Assembly: GCF_003703835.1 (NCBI RefSeq)
Contig: NZ_RDQR01000006.1
Coordinates: forward strand, 1 to 64,000
Source: Auritidibacter ignavus
Lineage (GTDB): Bacteria > Actinomycetota > Actinomycetes > Actinomycetales > Micrococcaceae
Reading direction: 5' to 3'
DNA length: 64,000 nt
The translations under genes were made by a program, and so were the position numbers. Each line of letters begins with the position of its first letter. Positions within the stretch are counted from its first letter, which is position 1. Of this stretch, positions 23,848-34,748 are shown one piece after another. A model generated the notes under the pieces. It did not search any database, was not told the DNA's origin, and saw only the letters and a program-made list of their open reading frames with translations.

Positions 23848-26004
23848 ATGACGATACCCACCACGGATGCTCCTGAGGTCACCGGAATCGGTGAGCGCAG
23901 GGACTACCACGCACTCAACGCCGAGCTGAACCTGTTTGCTGCTGACGGCTCGATCCAGTTTGATAAGGATCGCCAAGCAACCCAGGCGTACCTGGATCAG
24001 CACGTGGCCCCCAACACCAAACGCTTTGATTCAGTGTGGGAAAGACTGCACTGGTTGGTGGACAACGACTACTACGAGAAAGATTTCCTCGCCGCGTACT
24101 CAGAAGAGTTCGTCACCGCTGTATACGAGCGTGCCGAGAACGCCGGTCACCGTTTCCAGACCTTCTTGGGCGCCTTCAAGTTCTTTACAGCGTACGCTCT
24201 GAAAACCTTTGACGGATCCCAGTATTTGGAGGGGTACCCCCAGCGAGTCGCTACCACGGCTCTATACCTGGGTCACGGGGACGAAGTATTGGCTACCCAG
24301 CTGGTTGATGAGATGATGTCTGGCCGTTTTCAACCGGCTACGCCCACCTTCCTCAACGCCGGAAAAGCCCAACGCGGTGAACTAGTTTCGTGCTTTTTGC
24401 TGAGGATGGAAGACAATCTGGAATCCATTGGTCGCAGTGTCAACTCTGCGCTACAACTGTCTAAACGGGGCGGCGGAGTAGCGCTACTGCTGTCAAACCT
24501 TCGTGAGGCGGGGGCGCCGATCAAGAAGATCGAAAACCAGGCTTCCGGAGTTGTTCCCGTGATGAAGATCCTGGAAGACTCATTTTCCTACGCCAACCAG
24601 CTAGGGGCACGCCAAGGCGCAGGTGCGGTGTATCTACACGCCCACCATCCCGATATTCTGCGGTTTCTCGACACCAAGCGTGAGAACGCCGACGAGAAAA
24701 TCCGTATCAAGACGCTTTCTCTTGGTGTCGTCATCCCGGATGTGACGTTCCATCTTGCCAAGGCTAATAAGGACATGAACTTGTTCAGTCCCTACGACGT
24801 TGAGCGCGAATACGGAACCCCACTATCAGACCTGTCAGTCAACGATCACTATGACGAGCTGGTCGCCAATCCACGGATCCGCAAGTCCACCATCAAGGCC
24901 CGTGAGTTCTTCAAAACCCTGGCTGAGCTACAGTTCGAGTCCGGTTACCCCTACGTACTGTTTGAAGACACGGTGAACCGCGCTAATCCACTCCAGGGCC
25001 GGATTAACATGTCCAACCTGTGCAGCGAAATTCTGCAGGTAAATACACCATCCCGCTACGATGGCGCCATCGGCTACCAGGAAGTCGGTCGTGATATTTC
25101 GTGCAATCTGGGTTCACTAAATATCGTCGCGGCGATGGCCTCTCCGGATTTCAGTGCCACGGTGGAGACGGCCGTTCGGGCACTCACCAGTGTCTCAGAT
25201 CAGACCAACGTGGATGCTGTTCCGTCAGTAGCTGCCGGTAACGAAGCCTCACACGCCATCGGGCTAGGCCAGATGAACCTGCACGGCTACCTGGCCTCTC
25301 AACGCATCCATTATGGTTCCGAGGAGGGCATCGATTTCACCGACATCTACTTCCTGACTGTCACCTATCATGCCTTGCGTGCCTCGAACCGGCTGGCGAT
25401 TGAACGTGGGAAGGCCTTCGAGGGTTTTGAAACCTCGTCCTATGCCGACGGTAGCTATTTCGACAAGTACACCGAGAAAGAGTGGCAGCCAGCCACCCAA
25501 CGAGTCCGGGATCTGTTCGCGAGCGCTGGGGTCGCCATCCCGTCGCGCGAAGACTGGGAGAAGCTGCGTGGCTCGGTGACAGAACACGGGATCTATAACG
25601 CCTATCTGCAGGCCATCCCGCCCACGGGTTCCATCTCGTATGTCAACAACTCCACCGCCTCGATCCATCCGGTGGCGGCCAAGATCGAGATCCGTAAGGA
25701 GGGAAAGCTCGGCCGAGTCTATTACCCGGCACCGCATATGACCCACGACAATCTGGAGTTCTACCAAGATGCCTACGAGATTGGATACGAAAAGATCATC
25801 GACACCTACGCCGCCGCGACACAGCACGTGGATCAGGGGCTGTCGTTGACGCTGTTCTTCCGAGATACCGCCACTACCCGCGACATTAATAAGGCTCAGA
25901 TTTATGCCTGGCGTTCCGGTATCAAGACTCTCTACTACATCCGATTGCGCCAGCCGGCCCTGGGAGGCACAGAAATCGAGAACTGTGTCTCCTGCGCCCT
26001 GTAA
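23848..26004 (+). CDS. ribonucleoside-diphosphate reductase class Ib, large subunit (718 aa)
   Basis: Catalytic subunit that reduces ribonucleoside diphosphates to deoxy forms. Features are [20 protein letters not shown] with an active-site Cys, [28 protein letters not shown], and the C-terminal redox pair NCVSCAL. It lacks the N-terminal ATP cone of class Ia enzymes, as expected for NrdE. A GAAAGGAAA ribosome site precedes ATG. It has the normal length of ~715-720 residues. It is co-transcribed with nrdI upstream and nrdF downstream (33 bp). Confidence 0.96.
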   Translation: MTIPTTDAPEVTGIGERRDYHALNAELNLFAADGSIQFDKDRQATQAYLDQHVAPNTKRFDSVWERLHWLVDNDYYEKDFLAAYSEEFVTAVYERAENAGHRFQTFLGAFKFFTAYALKTFDGSQYLEGYPQRVATTALYLGHGDEVLATQLVDEMMSGRFQPATPTFLNAGKAQRGELVSCFLLRMEDNLESIGRSVNSALQLSKRGGGVALLLSNLREAGAPIKKIENQASGVVPVMKILEDSFSYANQLGARQGAGAVYLHAHHPDILRFLDTKRENADEKIRIKTLSLGVVIPDVTFHLAKANKDMNLFSPYDVEREYGTPLSDLSVNDHYDELVANPRIRKSTIKAREFFKTLAELQFESGYPYVLFEDTVNRANPLQGRINMSNLCSEILQVNTPSRYDGAIGYQEVGRDISCNLGSLNIVAAMASPDFSATVETAVRALTSVSDQTNVDAVPSVAAGNEASHAIGLGQMNLHGYLASQRIHYGSEEGIDFTDIYFLTVTYHALRASNRLAIERGKAFEGFETSSYADGSYFDKYTEKEWQPATQRVRDLFASAGVAIPSREDWEKLRGSVTEHGIYNAYLQAIPPTGSISYVNNSTASIHPVAAKIEIRKEGKLGRVYYPAPHMTHDNLEFYQDAYEIGYEKIIDTYAAATQHVDQGLSLTLFFRDTATTRDINKAQIYAWRSGIKTLYYIRLRQPALGGTEIENCVSCAL

Positions 26005-26037
26005 CCACTGACCACCCTATCTGTCGAAAGAAGAACG

Positions 26038-27063
26038 ATGACTGCGACCCATTCCAACCGTCCACTCACCGAAATCTCCGTGACCCCACCGTCCTACCGC
26101 CACGACCCCACTGCCCGGTTGCGCCCGATCAACTGGAACCGCGTCGACGATGAGAAAGATCTCGAGGTCTGGAATCGACTCACGGCAAATTTCTGGCTAC
26201 CAGAAAAAGTGCCCCTCTCCCATGACATTCCCGCCTGGCAGAAGCTCACCGAAGAAGAACGCACCTTGACCATGCGCGTCTTCACGGGGCTCACGATGCT
26301 CGATACCGTCCAGGCCACCGTCGGGGAGATTTGTCAGATTCAGGATGCACGCACCGAGCATGAAGAGGCGATCTATACCAATATCGCGTTCATGCAGTCC
26401 GTACACGCGCGCTCCTATTCATCGGTATTCTCGACTCTGACCTCAACACCGGAGATCGACAATGCCTATCGGTGGGCGGTCAACAATGACCTGCTGCAAC
26501 AACGGTGCAAGAAGGTGTTGGCTCACTATTATGGCGACGACCCGCTGAAACGCAAGGTGTCCTCGACCCTGTTGTCGTCACTGTTGCTTTATGCGGGTTT
26601 CTATCTGCCGTTGCATTTCTCGGTCCACGCCACGCTGACCAATACTGCCGATATGATTCGGCTGATCCTGCGTGATAAGGCAGTCCATGGGTACTACTCC
26701 GGCTATAAGTACCAACGGGGTTTGGAAGCCCGCACGGCTAGTCAACAGAAGGAAATGCGAGAGTTCACCCTCAACCTGCTGGACGATCTCTACGAGCTAG
26801 AGCTGCAATATTCCGGTGAACTCTATGAGCCTCTGGGACTGATGGATGACGTTGCCGTCTTCGTGCGGTATAACGCCAATAAAGCACTGATGAACCTGGG
26901 GTATCCGCCGCGCTTCTCGTCAGAAGAAACCGAGGTCAATCCCGAAATCCTCGCCGCTTTGGCTCCCGGGGCGGACGAAAACCACGATTTCTTCTCCGGG
27001 TCTGGTTCCTCCTACGTGATCGGCACAGCCGAGGATACCAGCGATGACGACTGGGACTTCTAA
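26038..27063 (+). CDS. ribonucleoside-diphosphate reductase class Ib, radical subunit (341 aa)
   Basis: Dinuclear-metal subunit carrying the tyrosyl radical. Metal-ligand motifs are visible as DTVQATVGEICQIQDARTEH, EEAIYTNIAFMQSVHARSYS and RDKAVHGYYSGYK. The acidic C-terminus ending TSDDDWDF is the part that docks into NrdE. Length is close to the usual 320-340. It follows nrdE in the operon and is followed by a small FMN-reductase gene. Mn2-tyrosyl cofactor use is expected from family knowledge and from the presence of NrdI. Confidence 0.95.
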   Translation: MTATHSNRPLTEISVTPPSYRHDPTARLRPINWNRVDDEKDLEVWNRLTANFWLPEKVPLSHDIPAWQKLTEEERTLTMRVFTGLTMLDTVQATVGEICQIQDARTEHEEAIYTNIAFMQSVHARSYSSVFSTLTSTPEIDNAYRWAVNNDLLQQRCKKVLAHYYGDDPLKRKVSSTLLSSLLLYAGFYLPLHFSVHATLTNTADMIRLILRDKAVHGYYSGYKYQRGLEARTASQQKEMREFTLNLLDDLYELELQYSGELYEPLGLMDDVAVFVRYNANKALMNLGYPPRFSSEETEVNPEILAALAPGADENHDFFSGSGSSYVIGTAEDTSDDDWDF

Positions 27064-27118
27064 ACTCGACCCCATACCTCTTCACCTCTTCGAGGATGAG
27101 CACAAGAAAGGAATTTCG

Positions 27119-27694
27119 ATGACCAAGAACATCTCCGTGCTTGTCGGTAGTCTGCGTCGTGGCTCTTATGCCCGCAAGATCGCCCGCAATGTGCTTGACT
27201 ACTTCCCCGGCGGCTATACCGCTCAAATCGTGGAGATCCGGGATCTGCCCCTCTACGATTTCGACTACGATGACCCAGAGGTCACCGATAAACCGACCCC
27301 TGAGCAGTACACGAACTTCCGAAACACCATTAAGAATTCCGACGGTGTCATGTTCGTCACCGCAGAAAATAACCGCACCATTCCGGCCTGCTTGAAGAAT
27401 GCTGTTGATATCGGTTCCAAACCGAATAGTGATGTCGCGTGGAAGGGTCTGCCCGCCGGAATCATCAGCCACTCGGTGGGACGTATGGGTGGCTATAGCT
27501 CACAGAAGAATCTGCGGTTGGCCCTGTCCTACTTTGACATGCCCACCCCCGGCCAGCCGGAGGTCTTCTTGGGGCAGTCTCCGGCTCTGCTTGATGACAA
27601 CGACCAATTTGTCCAAGACTCCACTGTTGAGTTTCTTCAGGACTACGTGAAGCGTTTTGTCGAAATCGTCGAAGAGGTGGCACATAAGAAATAA
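27119..27694 (+). CDS. NAD(P)H-dependent FMN reductase family protein (191 aa)
   Basis: Flavodoxin-like reductase. ISVLVGSLRRGSYARKIARN binds FMN phosphate, followed by IVEIRDLPLYDFDYDD, FVTAENNRTIPACLKNAVDI and KGLPAGIISHSVGRMGGYSS. ATG at 27119 has AGAAAGGAA 6 nt upstream; a longer frame back into nrdF is not needed. Position 3' of nrdF makes it a candidate reductant for NrdI or for the Fe/Mn cofactor (inference). It lies 55 bp after nrdF. Confidence 0.88.
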   Translation: MTKNISVLVGSLRRGSYARKIARNVLDYFPGGYTAQIVEIRDLPLYDFDYDDPEVTDKPTPEQYTNFRNTIKNSDGVMFVTAENNRTIPACLKNAVDIGSKPNSDVAWKGLPAGIISHSVGRMGGYSSQKNLRLALSYFDMPTPGQPEVFLGQSPALLDDNDQFVQDSTVEFLQDYVKRFVEIVEEVAHKK

Positions 27695-28139
27695 GCCACA
27701 GAGCAAACTCCTACGACGGCGGCAGTTCCAGGATCGGTGTGTTCGTCATATCGCCATGACGAGCGTGAGAACTGCACCAATGATGATACAGCATCTAGAT
27801 CACGGGTGCGAATAAACGCTTGATTCAATCATCTCGTCATCATCAGAATGCTTTCGATCAGGATGCCGTTCGGAAGAGCTGGTCAATGCTCAATCCGTGC
27901 TCGTCGTGCAGGACATCAGCATTGCCGGTGACAGAGACGAGAGCTGAAGATTTGTTCGGGAGTCGACCTGGCACGGAGTCGGAGAGGGCTCCCGAGAGGG
28001 CCGCTTCTTGCGACTGGAGCTCAGCGACCGGATCCTGTGCGAGGTCGTTTCGGACTTGAGGCAAGGCTCGTGGGTTTTTGATGACCTCAGTGATCATAAC
28101 GAGGTTCGCACGCCTGAAAACCTAGTCATGTCACCCACA
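27695..28139. other. intergenic region with one doubtful small frame
   Basis: About 445 bp between the nrd operon and the tRNA block. A minus-strand frame at 27858-28097 encodes 79 residues (starting MITEVIKNPRALPQVRNDLA) with protein-like composition but without a ribosome site or recognisable family. I do not count it as a gene. No clear terminator for the nrd operon is visible. Confidence 0.4.
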
Positions 28140-28171
28140 TAAAAAAGAACCGCACCATCGTGCGGTTCTTT
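28140..28171 (-). terminator. Rho-independent terminator after tRNA-Ala
   Basis: On the minus strand AAGAACCGCAC and GTGCGGTTCTT form an 11-bp stem with a short loop, followed by TTTTT. It begins directly after the CCA end of tRNA-Ala and ends the gyrA-tRNA transcript. Confidence 0.85.
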
Positions 28172-28246
28172 GGTGGAGGTAAGGGGACTCGAACCCCTAA
28201 CCCTCTGCTTGCAAAGCAGATGCGCTACCAGTTGCGCCATACCCCC
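28171..28246 (-). tRNA. tRNA-Ala (TGC)
   Basis: The 76-nt cloverleaf has a GGGGGTA/TACCTCC acceptor stem, D-loop with TGGTAG, anticodon arm with TGC in a TTTGCAA loop, T-arm GGTTCGAGTCC, discriminator A and an encoded CCA end. It is in the conserved actinobacterial position beside tRNA-Ile, downstream of gyrA. Confidence 0.96.
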
Positions 28247-28252
28247 AAGTGT

Positions 28253-28378
28253 TTAGTTGGGTGGGACCTCATCAGTCGCCTCTTCCCAGATAGTCCGGGT
28301 TTTCACGTCTCGGGCGATGACAAATCCTAACGCACCAGCTCCAAGCGCCACTGCGAGGGTCACGATGAGTTTCTTCAT
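28253..28378 (-). CDS. DLW-39 family small membrane-type protein (41 aa)
   Basis: A 41-residue protein lying between the two tRNA genes. It begins MKKLIVTLAVALGAGALGFV, a single hydrophobic helix, and ends RTIWEEATDEVPPN, where WEEATD corresponds to the conserved DLW-x-EATD end of the DLW-39 family. The location between tRNA-Ile and tRNA-Ala downstream of gyrA is the usual one in Actinobacteria. A ribosome site (AGGAGATC) precedes ATG. Function is unknown; it probably sits in the membrane with a short cytoplasmic tail. Confidence 0.85.
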   Translation of the reverse strand: MKKLIVTLAVALGAGALGFVIARDVKTRTIWEEATDEVPPN

Positions 28379-28404
28379 GTGATCTCCTGTGGTCTTGGTG
28401 TCGG

Positions 28405-28481
28405 TGGTGGGCGTACCAGGACTTGAACCTGGGACCTCTTCGTTATCAGCGAAGCGCTCTAACCGCCTGAGCTATACGCCC
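28405..28481 (-). tRNA. tRNA-Ile (GAT)
   Basis: The 77-nt cloverleaf has a GGGCGTA/TACGCCC acceptor stem, D-arm with GGCGGTTAG, anticodon GAT in the loop CTGATAA, T-arm with GGTTCAAGTCC, discriminator A and an encoded CCA. It lies 73 bp downstream of the DUF3566 gene and about 25 bp before DLW-39. Confidence 0.96.
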
Positions 28482-28553
28482 GAACCTATCTCGAGGTCGC
28501 CCTCAAGACGAGAACCTACCTTACCCGGAATTTAACAGAACTCCAAATCCGGT

Positions 28554-29150
28554 TCAGTCATCGGTGAGCGTGACGCCCACACCTCCAACGAGGGAGGCTG
28601 AAATGTTGTAGATCAAGGCTGCCAGGATGGACAGCAACGTAATTAAGACCACGTTCACCACGGCAATAATGGTCGACACGGAGGCCACCTGGCTGAGTGA
28701 GACGAGCTCTTGGATAGTCTGTCCACCGCCCTCAGTGCCCAGGATGGTTCCGATCAGGGCGTTGACCTCGTCGAAGATGCCGGTCAAATCCATCACGGTC
28801 CACAACACCACGCCGGCCACCACGGTAACCACACCGAAGGCAACGGAGAGCAGGAAGGAGATCTTCAACACCGACCACAAGTCAATCTTGGCGAGTACCA
28901 GCTTGGCTCGACGCACCTTGGCTTTCGGTGCAGGACGCACCAAACCTTTGGTATTCTTCTTGCCTTTAGGCGCGTTCGACCCCGCAGTGGGCTTTGTGCC
29001 AGCTGGGGCAGCCGGTGCTACTTTCTTCGGACCTTGAGTCTGACGGGCAGGTTTTTTGCCCTGCGGGGCTGTTCTGACCTGCTGTTGAGGGACTTGAGGT
29101 GGCTGTCCAGAGGGCTTTTTCTGTGGCCCTGGAGTGCTCGATTGACTCAC
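28554..29150 (-). CDS. DUF3566 membrane protein (198 aa)
   Basis: The first ~85 residues are disordered and rich in Pro, Gln and Lys. The conserved domain follows: [20 protein letters not shown], a first membrane helix ([14 protein letters not shown]), a periplasmic or loop region and a second helix ([20 protein letters not shown]). This gene directly follows gyrA in most Actinobacteria. GTG at 29150 overlaps the gyrA stop by 4 bp, so translation is coupled. Function unknown. Confidence 0.9.
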   Translation of the reverse strand: MSQSSTPGPQKKPSGQPPQVPQQQVRTAPQGKKPARQTQGPKKVAPAAPAGTKPTAGSNAPKGKKNTKGLVRPAPKAKVRRAKLVLAKIDLWSVLKISFLLSVAFGVVTVVAGVVLWTVMDLTGIFDEVNALIGTILGTEGGGQTIQELVSLSQVASVSTIIAVVNVVLITLLSILAALIYNISASLVGGVGVTLTDD

Positions 29151-31732
29151 GACTGTCCTTCCTCCGTACGGTGATCAGTTTCCAAGGCTACTTCAGAATT
29201 CTGATCAGTGGGCTCAAGACCGACAGTGTCCGGCGTCTTGTCAACATTGTCCACATCGGGTTCTTGATCAATCGGGTGGTTTAGCGCCACGGCAACAATG
29301 GAATCCTTGGGACCTGGCTTGGCAAAGATGACGCCCATGGTGTTGCGACCTCGGATCGGCACCTGCGATACCGCTGAGCGGACCACGTTACCGGACTTCA
29401 TGACCACCAGCACCTGCTGGTCTTCGGTGACCACGAGTCCACCGACCAGCCCACCACGGGCTTCTTGCAGGTTGGCGACCTTAATGCCGTACCCGCCGCG
29501 GTTCTGCAACCGATACTCATCAGCTGAGGTGCGCTTGGCGTATCCGCCATCGGTGACTGTGAAGATATAGGAGTCATCACAGATCACGCCCATGCTCAAC
29601 AACTCGTCATCGTCCTTGAATTTCATGCCGGTGACACCCGAGGTGGCCCGGCCCATGGGACGCAACGCCTCATCGGTTGCGGTGAACCGCAGGGACTGAC
29701 CGTTACGAGAGATCAACACCAGATCATCGTCGGCGCTGACCAGTTGGGCTGCGACCACTTCATCGTCTTCGCGCAATTTGATCGCGATGACACCGGCAGT
29801 GCGTGGCGAGTCGTAATCTTCCAAGCGGGTCTTTTTCACCAGTCCCTGCTTGGTGGCCAGCGCCAAGTAGGGCTGATCCTGGTAGGTCTTCAACGTCAGG
29901 ACCTGGGCAATGTATTCATCGGGCTGGAAGGCCATCACATTAGCCACGTGCTGACCCTTGGCATCGCGACCGGCCTCTTGCAACTCGTAGGCCTTGACTC
30001 GGTAGACGCGACCAAAGTTGGTAAAGAATAAGATCCAGTGGTGGGTGGAGGTGGTGAAGAAATGCTCCACCACGTCTTCACCCTTTAGCTGTGCACCGCG
30101 GACACCCTTACCGCCACGGTTCTGAGCGCGGTAGTGGTCGATCCGGGTGCGTTTGACGTAACCGCCACGGGTAATGGTGATGACCATTTCCTCTTCGGGG
30201 ATAAGGTCCTCCATCGACACGTCACCGTCATAACCATAGAGGATTTCGGTGCGACGCTCGTCGCCGTGGCGCTCGATGATCTCGCTCATTTCTTCGGAGA
30301 TGACCTCGCGCTGACGGATCGGGGAGCCCAGGATCTCGTTGTACTCGGCGATCTTGGCCTGAAGCTCGTCGTATTCATCCTGAATATTCTGCGCTTCTAG
30401 CGCAGCCAGTTGTCGCAACTGCATCAGCAGGATCGCACGGGCCTGATCATCATCGATGTCCAGTAGCGTCTTGAGTTCTTCACGGGCGACATCGGCCGAG
30501 GCTGAGGCGCGAATGGTCGCAATAACCTCATCGAGCATGTCCAGAGCTTTAAGCAGACCACGCAGAATGTGGGCGCGTTCTTCGGCCTTGCGCTTACGGT
30601 AGGCGGTACGACGCACGATGACATCGACCTGGTGTTTCACCCAATAGTGGATGAACCCATCCAGCGACAGGGTCCGCGGGACTCCATCAACCAGTGCCAA
30701 CATATTGGCCGAGAAGTTTTCCTGTAGAGCGGTGTGCTTATACAGGTTATTCAACACGACCTTGGGCACCGCATCGCGCTTGAGCACAATGACCAGCCGT
30801 TGTCCGGTGCGACCCGAGGTCTCATCGCGCAGATCTGCAATGCCGGACAGCTTGCCGTCCCGGACCATTTCGGCGATCCTGGAGGCCAGATTATCTGGGT
30901 TGGTCAGATACGGTAGCTCGGTGACCACCAGGCAGGTTCGGCCCTGGATCTCCTCGACGTTAACCACTGCGCGCATGGTGATCGAACCACGCCCGGTCCG
31001 GTAGGCCTGCTCAATACCCTGGTGGCCCAAGATCTGTGCCCCGGTCGGGAAGTCAGGACCTTTGATGCGTTTCAGCAGTTCTTCTAAGAGTTCTTCCCGA
31101 CTGGCTTCGGGGTGGTCCAAATACCACTGGACACCATCGGCCAGTTCCCGCAGGTTATGTGGCGGGATATTGGTGGCCATTCCGACCGCAATACCCGAAG
31201 AGCCATTGGCCAACAGGTTCGGGAACCGGGCAGGTAGCACCGTGGGTTCTTGTTGCCGACCGTCGTAGTTGTCCTGAAAGTCCACGGTATCTTCGTCAAT
31301 ATCGCGGACCATCTCCATCGCCAGGGGGGCCATTTTGGTCTCGGTATACCGTTGGGCGGCGGCACCGTCGTTGCCAGCTGAACCAAAGTTGCCCTGACCC
31401 TGGGCCAGTGGGTAGCGCATCACCCAGTCTTGGATCAGACGCACCAGCGCATGGTAGATGGCCGAGTCACCGTGGGGGTGGTAATTACCCATCACGTCAC
31501 CGACCACACGGGCCGACTTAGAAAAGGAGCGGTCCGGACGGTAACCGCCATCGTACATGCCGTAAAGCACACGACGGTGGACCGGCTTGAGACCATCGCG
31601 CACATCCGGCAGAGCACGTCCGACGATCACGGCCATGGCGTAATCGAGGTAGGAGCGTTTCATCTCCGACTCGAGATCGATGTGTTCGACCTTGTCTGGA
31701 TTGATGATCTCTGGAGGTAGTTCGTCACTCAC
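29147..31732 (-). CDS. DNA gyrase subunit A (861 aa)
   Basis: Breaks and rejoins DNA in the A2B2 gyrase that introduces negative supercoils. The catalytic Tyr is in [13 protein letters not shown]. The C-terminal β-pinwheel carries the GyrA-box-like [10 protein letters not shown], and a second blade has [10 protein letters not shown]. The quinolone-determining loop reads [20 protein letters not shown]: His94 stands where most gyrases have Asp (E. coli Asp87, M. tuberculosis Asp94). It lies 67 bp after gyrB in the dnaN-side operon. Length and architecture are normal for Micrococcales. Confidence 0.97.
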   Translation of the reverse strand: MSDELPPEIINPDKVEHIDLESEMKRSYLDYAMAVIVGRALPDVRDGLKPVHRRVLYGMYDGGYRPDRSFSKSARVVGDVMGNYHPHGDSAIYHALVRLIQDWVMRYPLAQGQGNFGSAGNDGAAAQRYTETKMAPLAMEMVRDIDEDTVDFQDNYDGRQQEPTVLPARFPNLLANGSSGIAVGMATNIPPHNLRELADGVQWYLDHPEASREELLEELLKRIKGPDFPTGAQILGHQGIEQAYRTGRGSITMRAVVNVEEIQGRTCLVVTELPYLTNPDNLASRIAEMVRDGKLSGIADLRDETSGRTGQRLVIVLKRDAVPKVVLNNLYKHTALQENFSANMLALVDGVPRTLSLDGFIHYWVKHQVDVIVRRTAYRKRKAEERAHILRGLLKALDMLDEVIATIRASASADVAREELKTLLDIDDDQARAILLMQLRQLAALEAQNIQDEYDELQAKIAEYNEILGSPIRQREVISEEMSEIIERHGDERRTEILYGYDGDVSMEDLIPEEEMVITITRGGYVKRTRIDHYRAQNRGGKGVRGAQLKGEDVVEHFFTTSTHHWILFFTNFGRVYRVKAYELQEAGRDAKGQHVANVMAFQPDEYIAQVLTLKTYQDQPYLALATKQGLVKKTRLEDYDSPRTAGVIAIKLREDDEVVAAQLVSADDDLVLISRNGQSLRFTATDEALRPMGRATSGVTGMKFKDDDELLSMGVICDDSYIFTVTDGGYAKRTSADEYRLQNRGGYGIKVANLQEARGGLVGGLVVTEDQQVLVVMKSGNVVRSAVSQVPIRGRNTMGVIFAKPGPKDSIVAVALNHPIDQEPDVDNVDKTPDTVGLEPTDQNSEVALETDHRTEEGQS

Positions 31733-31799
31733 GCTGTTTTAATCCTTGGGTTTTCCAACACGGGCTTCTTCGGACTCGCAGGCAGCACGCGATCTCTGA

Positions 31800-33908
31800 T
31801 TAGATATCGAGGAACCGGACATCCTTGGCGTTTTGTTGAATGAAGTTTCGACGAGATTCCACATCCTCGCCCATCAGCATCGAGAAGACCTGATCGGCTG
31901 CGGCAGCGTCATCCATGGTGACCTGTAGCAACGTGCGGTTCTGCGGATCCATAGTGGTTTCCCACAGTTCCTGGTAGTCCATCTCTCCCAGCCCCTTATA
32001 CCGCTGGATGCCGTTCTCCTTAGGCAGCCGCCAGTTCTTCGCCAAACCGGCTTCCAACCGGTCATCACGTTCTGCATCGGAGAACACGTAGTCGTGGGGC
32101 TGATTCGACCACTTAATCCGGTACAGCGGGGGTTGGGCCAAGAACACATGACCGCGTTCGATCAGCGGGCGCATGTAACGGAAGAGCAGGGTCAACAGCA
32201 AGGTGGTGATGTGCTGACCGTCCACATCCGCATCCGCCATCAACACAATCTTGTGATAGCGCAACTTCTCGATATCGAATTCTTCACCGATACCGGTACC
32301 GAATGCGGTAATCATGGCCTGAACTTCCGCGTTCGATAATGCTCGATCTAGCCGGGCCCGTTCTACGTTCAGGATCTTGCCACGCAGAGGCAGTATGGCC
32401 TGGGTAATCGGATTGCGACCCTGCTTGGCCGAACCACCCGCAGAGTCACCCTCGACAATGTAAATCTCGCACTCTTCGGGACTCTTTGAGGAGCAGTCCG
32501 AGAGCTTACCGGGCATGCCGAAGGATTCCAGCGGAGACTTCCGCCGGGCTTGATCCCGAGCTTTGCGGGCTGCCAACCGGGCCTGGGAGGCCAGGATGGC
32601 TTTGCGAATAATCTCTTTGGCCGGCGCGGGGTTGCGGTCTAACCAGTCGGTCAGTTCGGAGGTGATCACACCCTGGACGAAACCGCGGGCCTCGGAGTTG
32701 CCGAGCTTGGTCTTGGTCTGGCCTTCAAACTGTGGCTCGGAAAGTTTCACTGAAATAACTGCGGTGAGTCCCTCACGGATATCGTCACCGGTGAGGTTAT
32801 CGTCTTTATCCCGCAACAATCCGTTGTCTCGAGCGTAACGGTTGATCAAACCGGTCAAGGCCGCGCGGAAGCCTTCTTCGTGGGTACCACCCTCGTGGGT
32901 GTTAATGGTGTTGGCGTAGGTGTAGACCGATTCAGAAAAAGCAGTGGTCCACTGCATGGCCACTTCCACAGCCATCTGGCGATTTTCGTCCTCGGATTCG
33001 AAGGCGATAATGTCCTCGTGCACCGTTTCGGTGCGCTTGAGTGAGTTGAGGTGCTGCACATAGTCGAGCAGGCCATCTTCGTAGTAGTAGCTCACCGAAC
33101 GCTGTGAGGGGGTGTCTTCGGTTTGACCTTGCTCGGCCAATCCGGCTTCATCGGGCTGATCTTGCGCAGCACTGGCGCCGACGATCTCATCAGACTGGAC
33201 CTCATTGGAATCCAGATTGCGCTCATCGGTCAGGGTAATCCGTAGGCCCTTATTCAAAAACGCCATCTGCTGGAAGCGGGCGCGCAACGTCTCAAAATCG
33301 AACTCGACGGTTTCGAAGATCTCCGGGTCCGGATAAAAGGTCTGGGTGGTGCCGGTCTGCTCCGTTTCTTCCCCGCGTTCCAGTTGCTGATCGGTGTGAC
33401 CGCCGTTGTGGAAACTAATTCGCCACACATAACCCTGGCGACAGATCTCGGTATAGACCCTGGTGGACAGTGCATTCACCACGGAGACACCCACACCATG
33501 CAAACCACCAGAGACCGCATATCCGCCGCCACCAAACTTGCCACCGGCGTGCAGGATGGTCATGACCACTTCAACCGTCGGCTTGCCCTCAGTGGGATGC
33601 AGATCGACCGGAATACCGCGGCCATTATCAGAGACCCGCAGGCCACCATCGGCCTGAATGGCCACGTCGATGGTGTCGCAGTATCCTGCCAGGGCTTCAT
33701 CGACCGCATTGTCGACGACCTCGTAGACCAAATGATGCAGACCCCGGGAAGTGGTGGATCCGATATACATACCGGGCCGTTTACGAACGGCTTCCAAACC
33801 TTCCAGGACGGTAATGTCTCCGGCGTCATAACTGTGATCCACTTTGGATAGTCCAGCTGAGTCCGGTTGGTCTGGTTGAGACAGGGTCTCTGGCTGTTCA
33901 TCGGCCAC
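31800..33908 (-). CDS. DNA gyrase subunit B (about 702 aa)
   Basis: ATPase subunit of gyrase. GHKL motifs are [26 protein letters not shown] and [15 protein letters not shown]; the TOPRIM part has [18 protein letters not shown] and the metal residues in [17 protein letters not shown]. An acidic insert of ~30 residues (around [20 protein letters not shown]) lies before [14 protein letters not shown], longer than in related genera. The open frame reaches 33971, but GTG 33908 with GAGGAG upstream fits the usual N-terminus. Confidence 0.96.
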   Translation of the reverse strand: MADEQPETLSQPDQPDSAGLSKVDHSYDAGDITVLEGLEAVRKRPGMYIGSTTSRGLHHLVYEVVDNAVDEALAGYCDTIDVAIQADGGLRVSDNGRGIPVDLHPTEGKPTVEVVMTILHAGGKFGGGGYAVSGGLHGVGVSVVNALSTRVYTEICRQGYVWRISFHNGGHTDQQLERGEETEQTGTTQTFYPDPEIFETVEFDFETLRARFQQMAFLNKGLRITLTDERNLDSNEVQSDEIVGASAAQDQPDEAGLAEQGQTEDTPSQRSVSYYYEDGLLDYVQHLNSLKRTETVHEDIIAFESEDENRQMAVEVAMQWTTAFSESVYTYANTINTHEGGTHEEGFRAALTGLINRYARDNGLLRDKDDNLTGDDIREGLTAVISVKLSEPQFEGQTKTKLGNSEARGFVQGVITSELTDWLDRNPAPAKEIIRKAILASQARLAARKARDQARRKSPLESFGMPGKLSDCSSKSPEECEIYIVEGDSAGGSAKQGRNPITQAILPLRGKILNVERARLDRALSNAEVQAMITAFGTGIGEEFDIEKLRYHKIVLMADADVDGQHITTLLLTLLFRYMRPLIERGHVFLAQPPLYRIKWSNQPHDYVFSDAERDDRLEAGLAKNWRLPKENGIQRYKGLGEMDYQELWETTMDPQNRTLLQVTMDDAAAADQVFSMLMGEDVESRRNFIQQNAKDVRFLDI

Positions 33909-34151
33909 GGTCGACAGGGGCTCCTCGATCGGAAAATAGGACTTTTGGCAACGATAACTCGCCGCGCACATCCCGTTATTCTACGCCATCAAGTCCGATC
34001 CACGGAAAAAATCGGGCCCTCAGTGGAGAAAACATGCCCAAATCGTGACATAACGGCCGCTTCGGCGTCATGGTAGAGCTTCTTCTGAACAGCATCTCGA
34101 CCTCGCTGGTGCTAGCCCGGCAAATCCGCGTTGAGCGAGATCGTGGGTGGG

Positions 34152-34748
34152 TTATCCGTAGGTGTCGCGCGGACCTCGACCGCGCACCACCCGCGGGCCT
34201 TTACGCCAGCTGGGGGCAGCGGGTCCGTTAATGGTGATCTCTCGTACCACCTCACGACCCAGAGCCGTATTGATCCGTTGCAGGATCTGGGCAGACATCA
34301 ATCGCAATTGAGTGGCCCAGCTGGTGGTCGAACACCGTACCACCAGCACCGCGTGCTCGAAACTTTCAATCTGACAGTGTTCAGCCACCTGTGGTCCGAC
34401 CAGGTCCTCCCACCGTCCCAAGACCGATCCGACCGCGACCGGTTCTTTCCAACCCCGGTCAGCGACCAGACCCCCGAAAAGCTCATCAAGGGATTTCACT
34501 TTCGGTAAGGGCGAGGTGAATTGATTATCAACGTCAGCGGCAGCTCGCCGGCGCACAGATGGGGCCCGTCGTGTTCCCCGGCGCGAAGAACCTCGCCGCC
34601 ACCGGTGCAGGTTCGGGTCGGGGTCGCCTGGGGTATATCCGGCTTGGGAGACGGTGCGACGTACTCGTTGTAGGGCGGCAAATGCCGCGTCAATTCTGTC
34701 GTGGTCCACCCCGCAGATCGCATCGAGTTCATCTGCTGCCATCATCAT
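34152..34748 (-). CDS. DciA-like DUF721 protein (198 aa)
   Basis: DciA proteins load or regulate the replicative helicase DnaB in bacteria lacking DnaC or DnaI. The conserved domain is in the C-terminal half: SVLGRWEDLVGPQVAEHCQI, VVRCSTTSWATQLRLMSAQI and a final REITINGP. The N-terminal ~85 residues are basic and low in order. It starts right after the recF stop (TAGATGATG) and leads into gyrB after 240 bp, the standard actinobacterial order. Confidence 0.88.
   Translation of the reverse strand: MMMAADELDAICGVDHDRIDAAFAALQRVRRTVSQAGYTPGDPDPNLHRWRRGSSRRGTRRAPSVRRRAAADVDNQFTSPLPKVKSLDELFGGLVADRGWKEPVAVGSVLGRWEDLVGPQVAEHCQIESFEHAVLVVRCSTTSWATQLRLMSAQILQRINTALGREVVREITINGPAAPSWRKGPRVVRGRGPRDTYG

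Noticed and set aside
25264-25827. 187-aa minus-strand frame opposite nrdE
   Set aside because: Antisense shadow of a strongly conserved gene with no independent features.
27858-28097. 79-aa minus-strand frame considered as a small protein or peptide precursor
   Set aside because: No ribosome site, no Cys, no modification genes nearby and no recognisable family. It may be chance.
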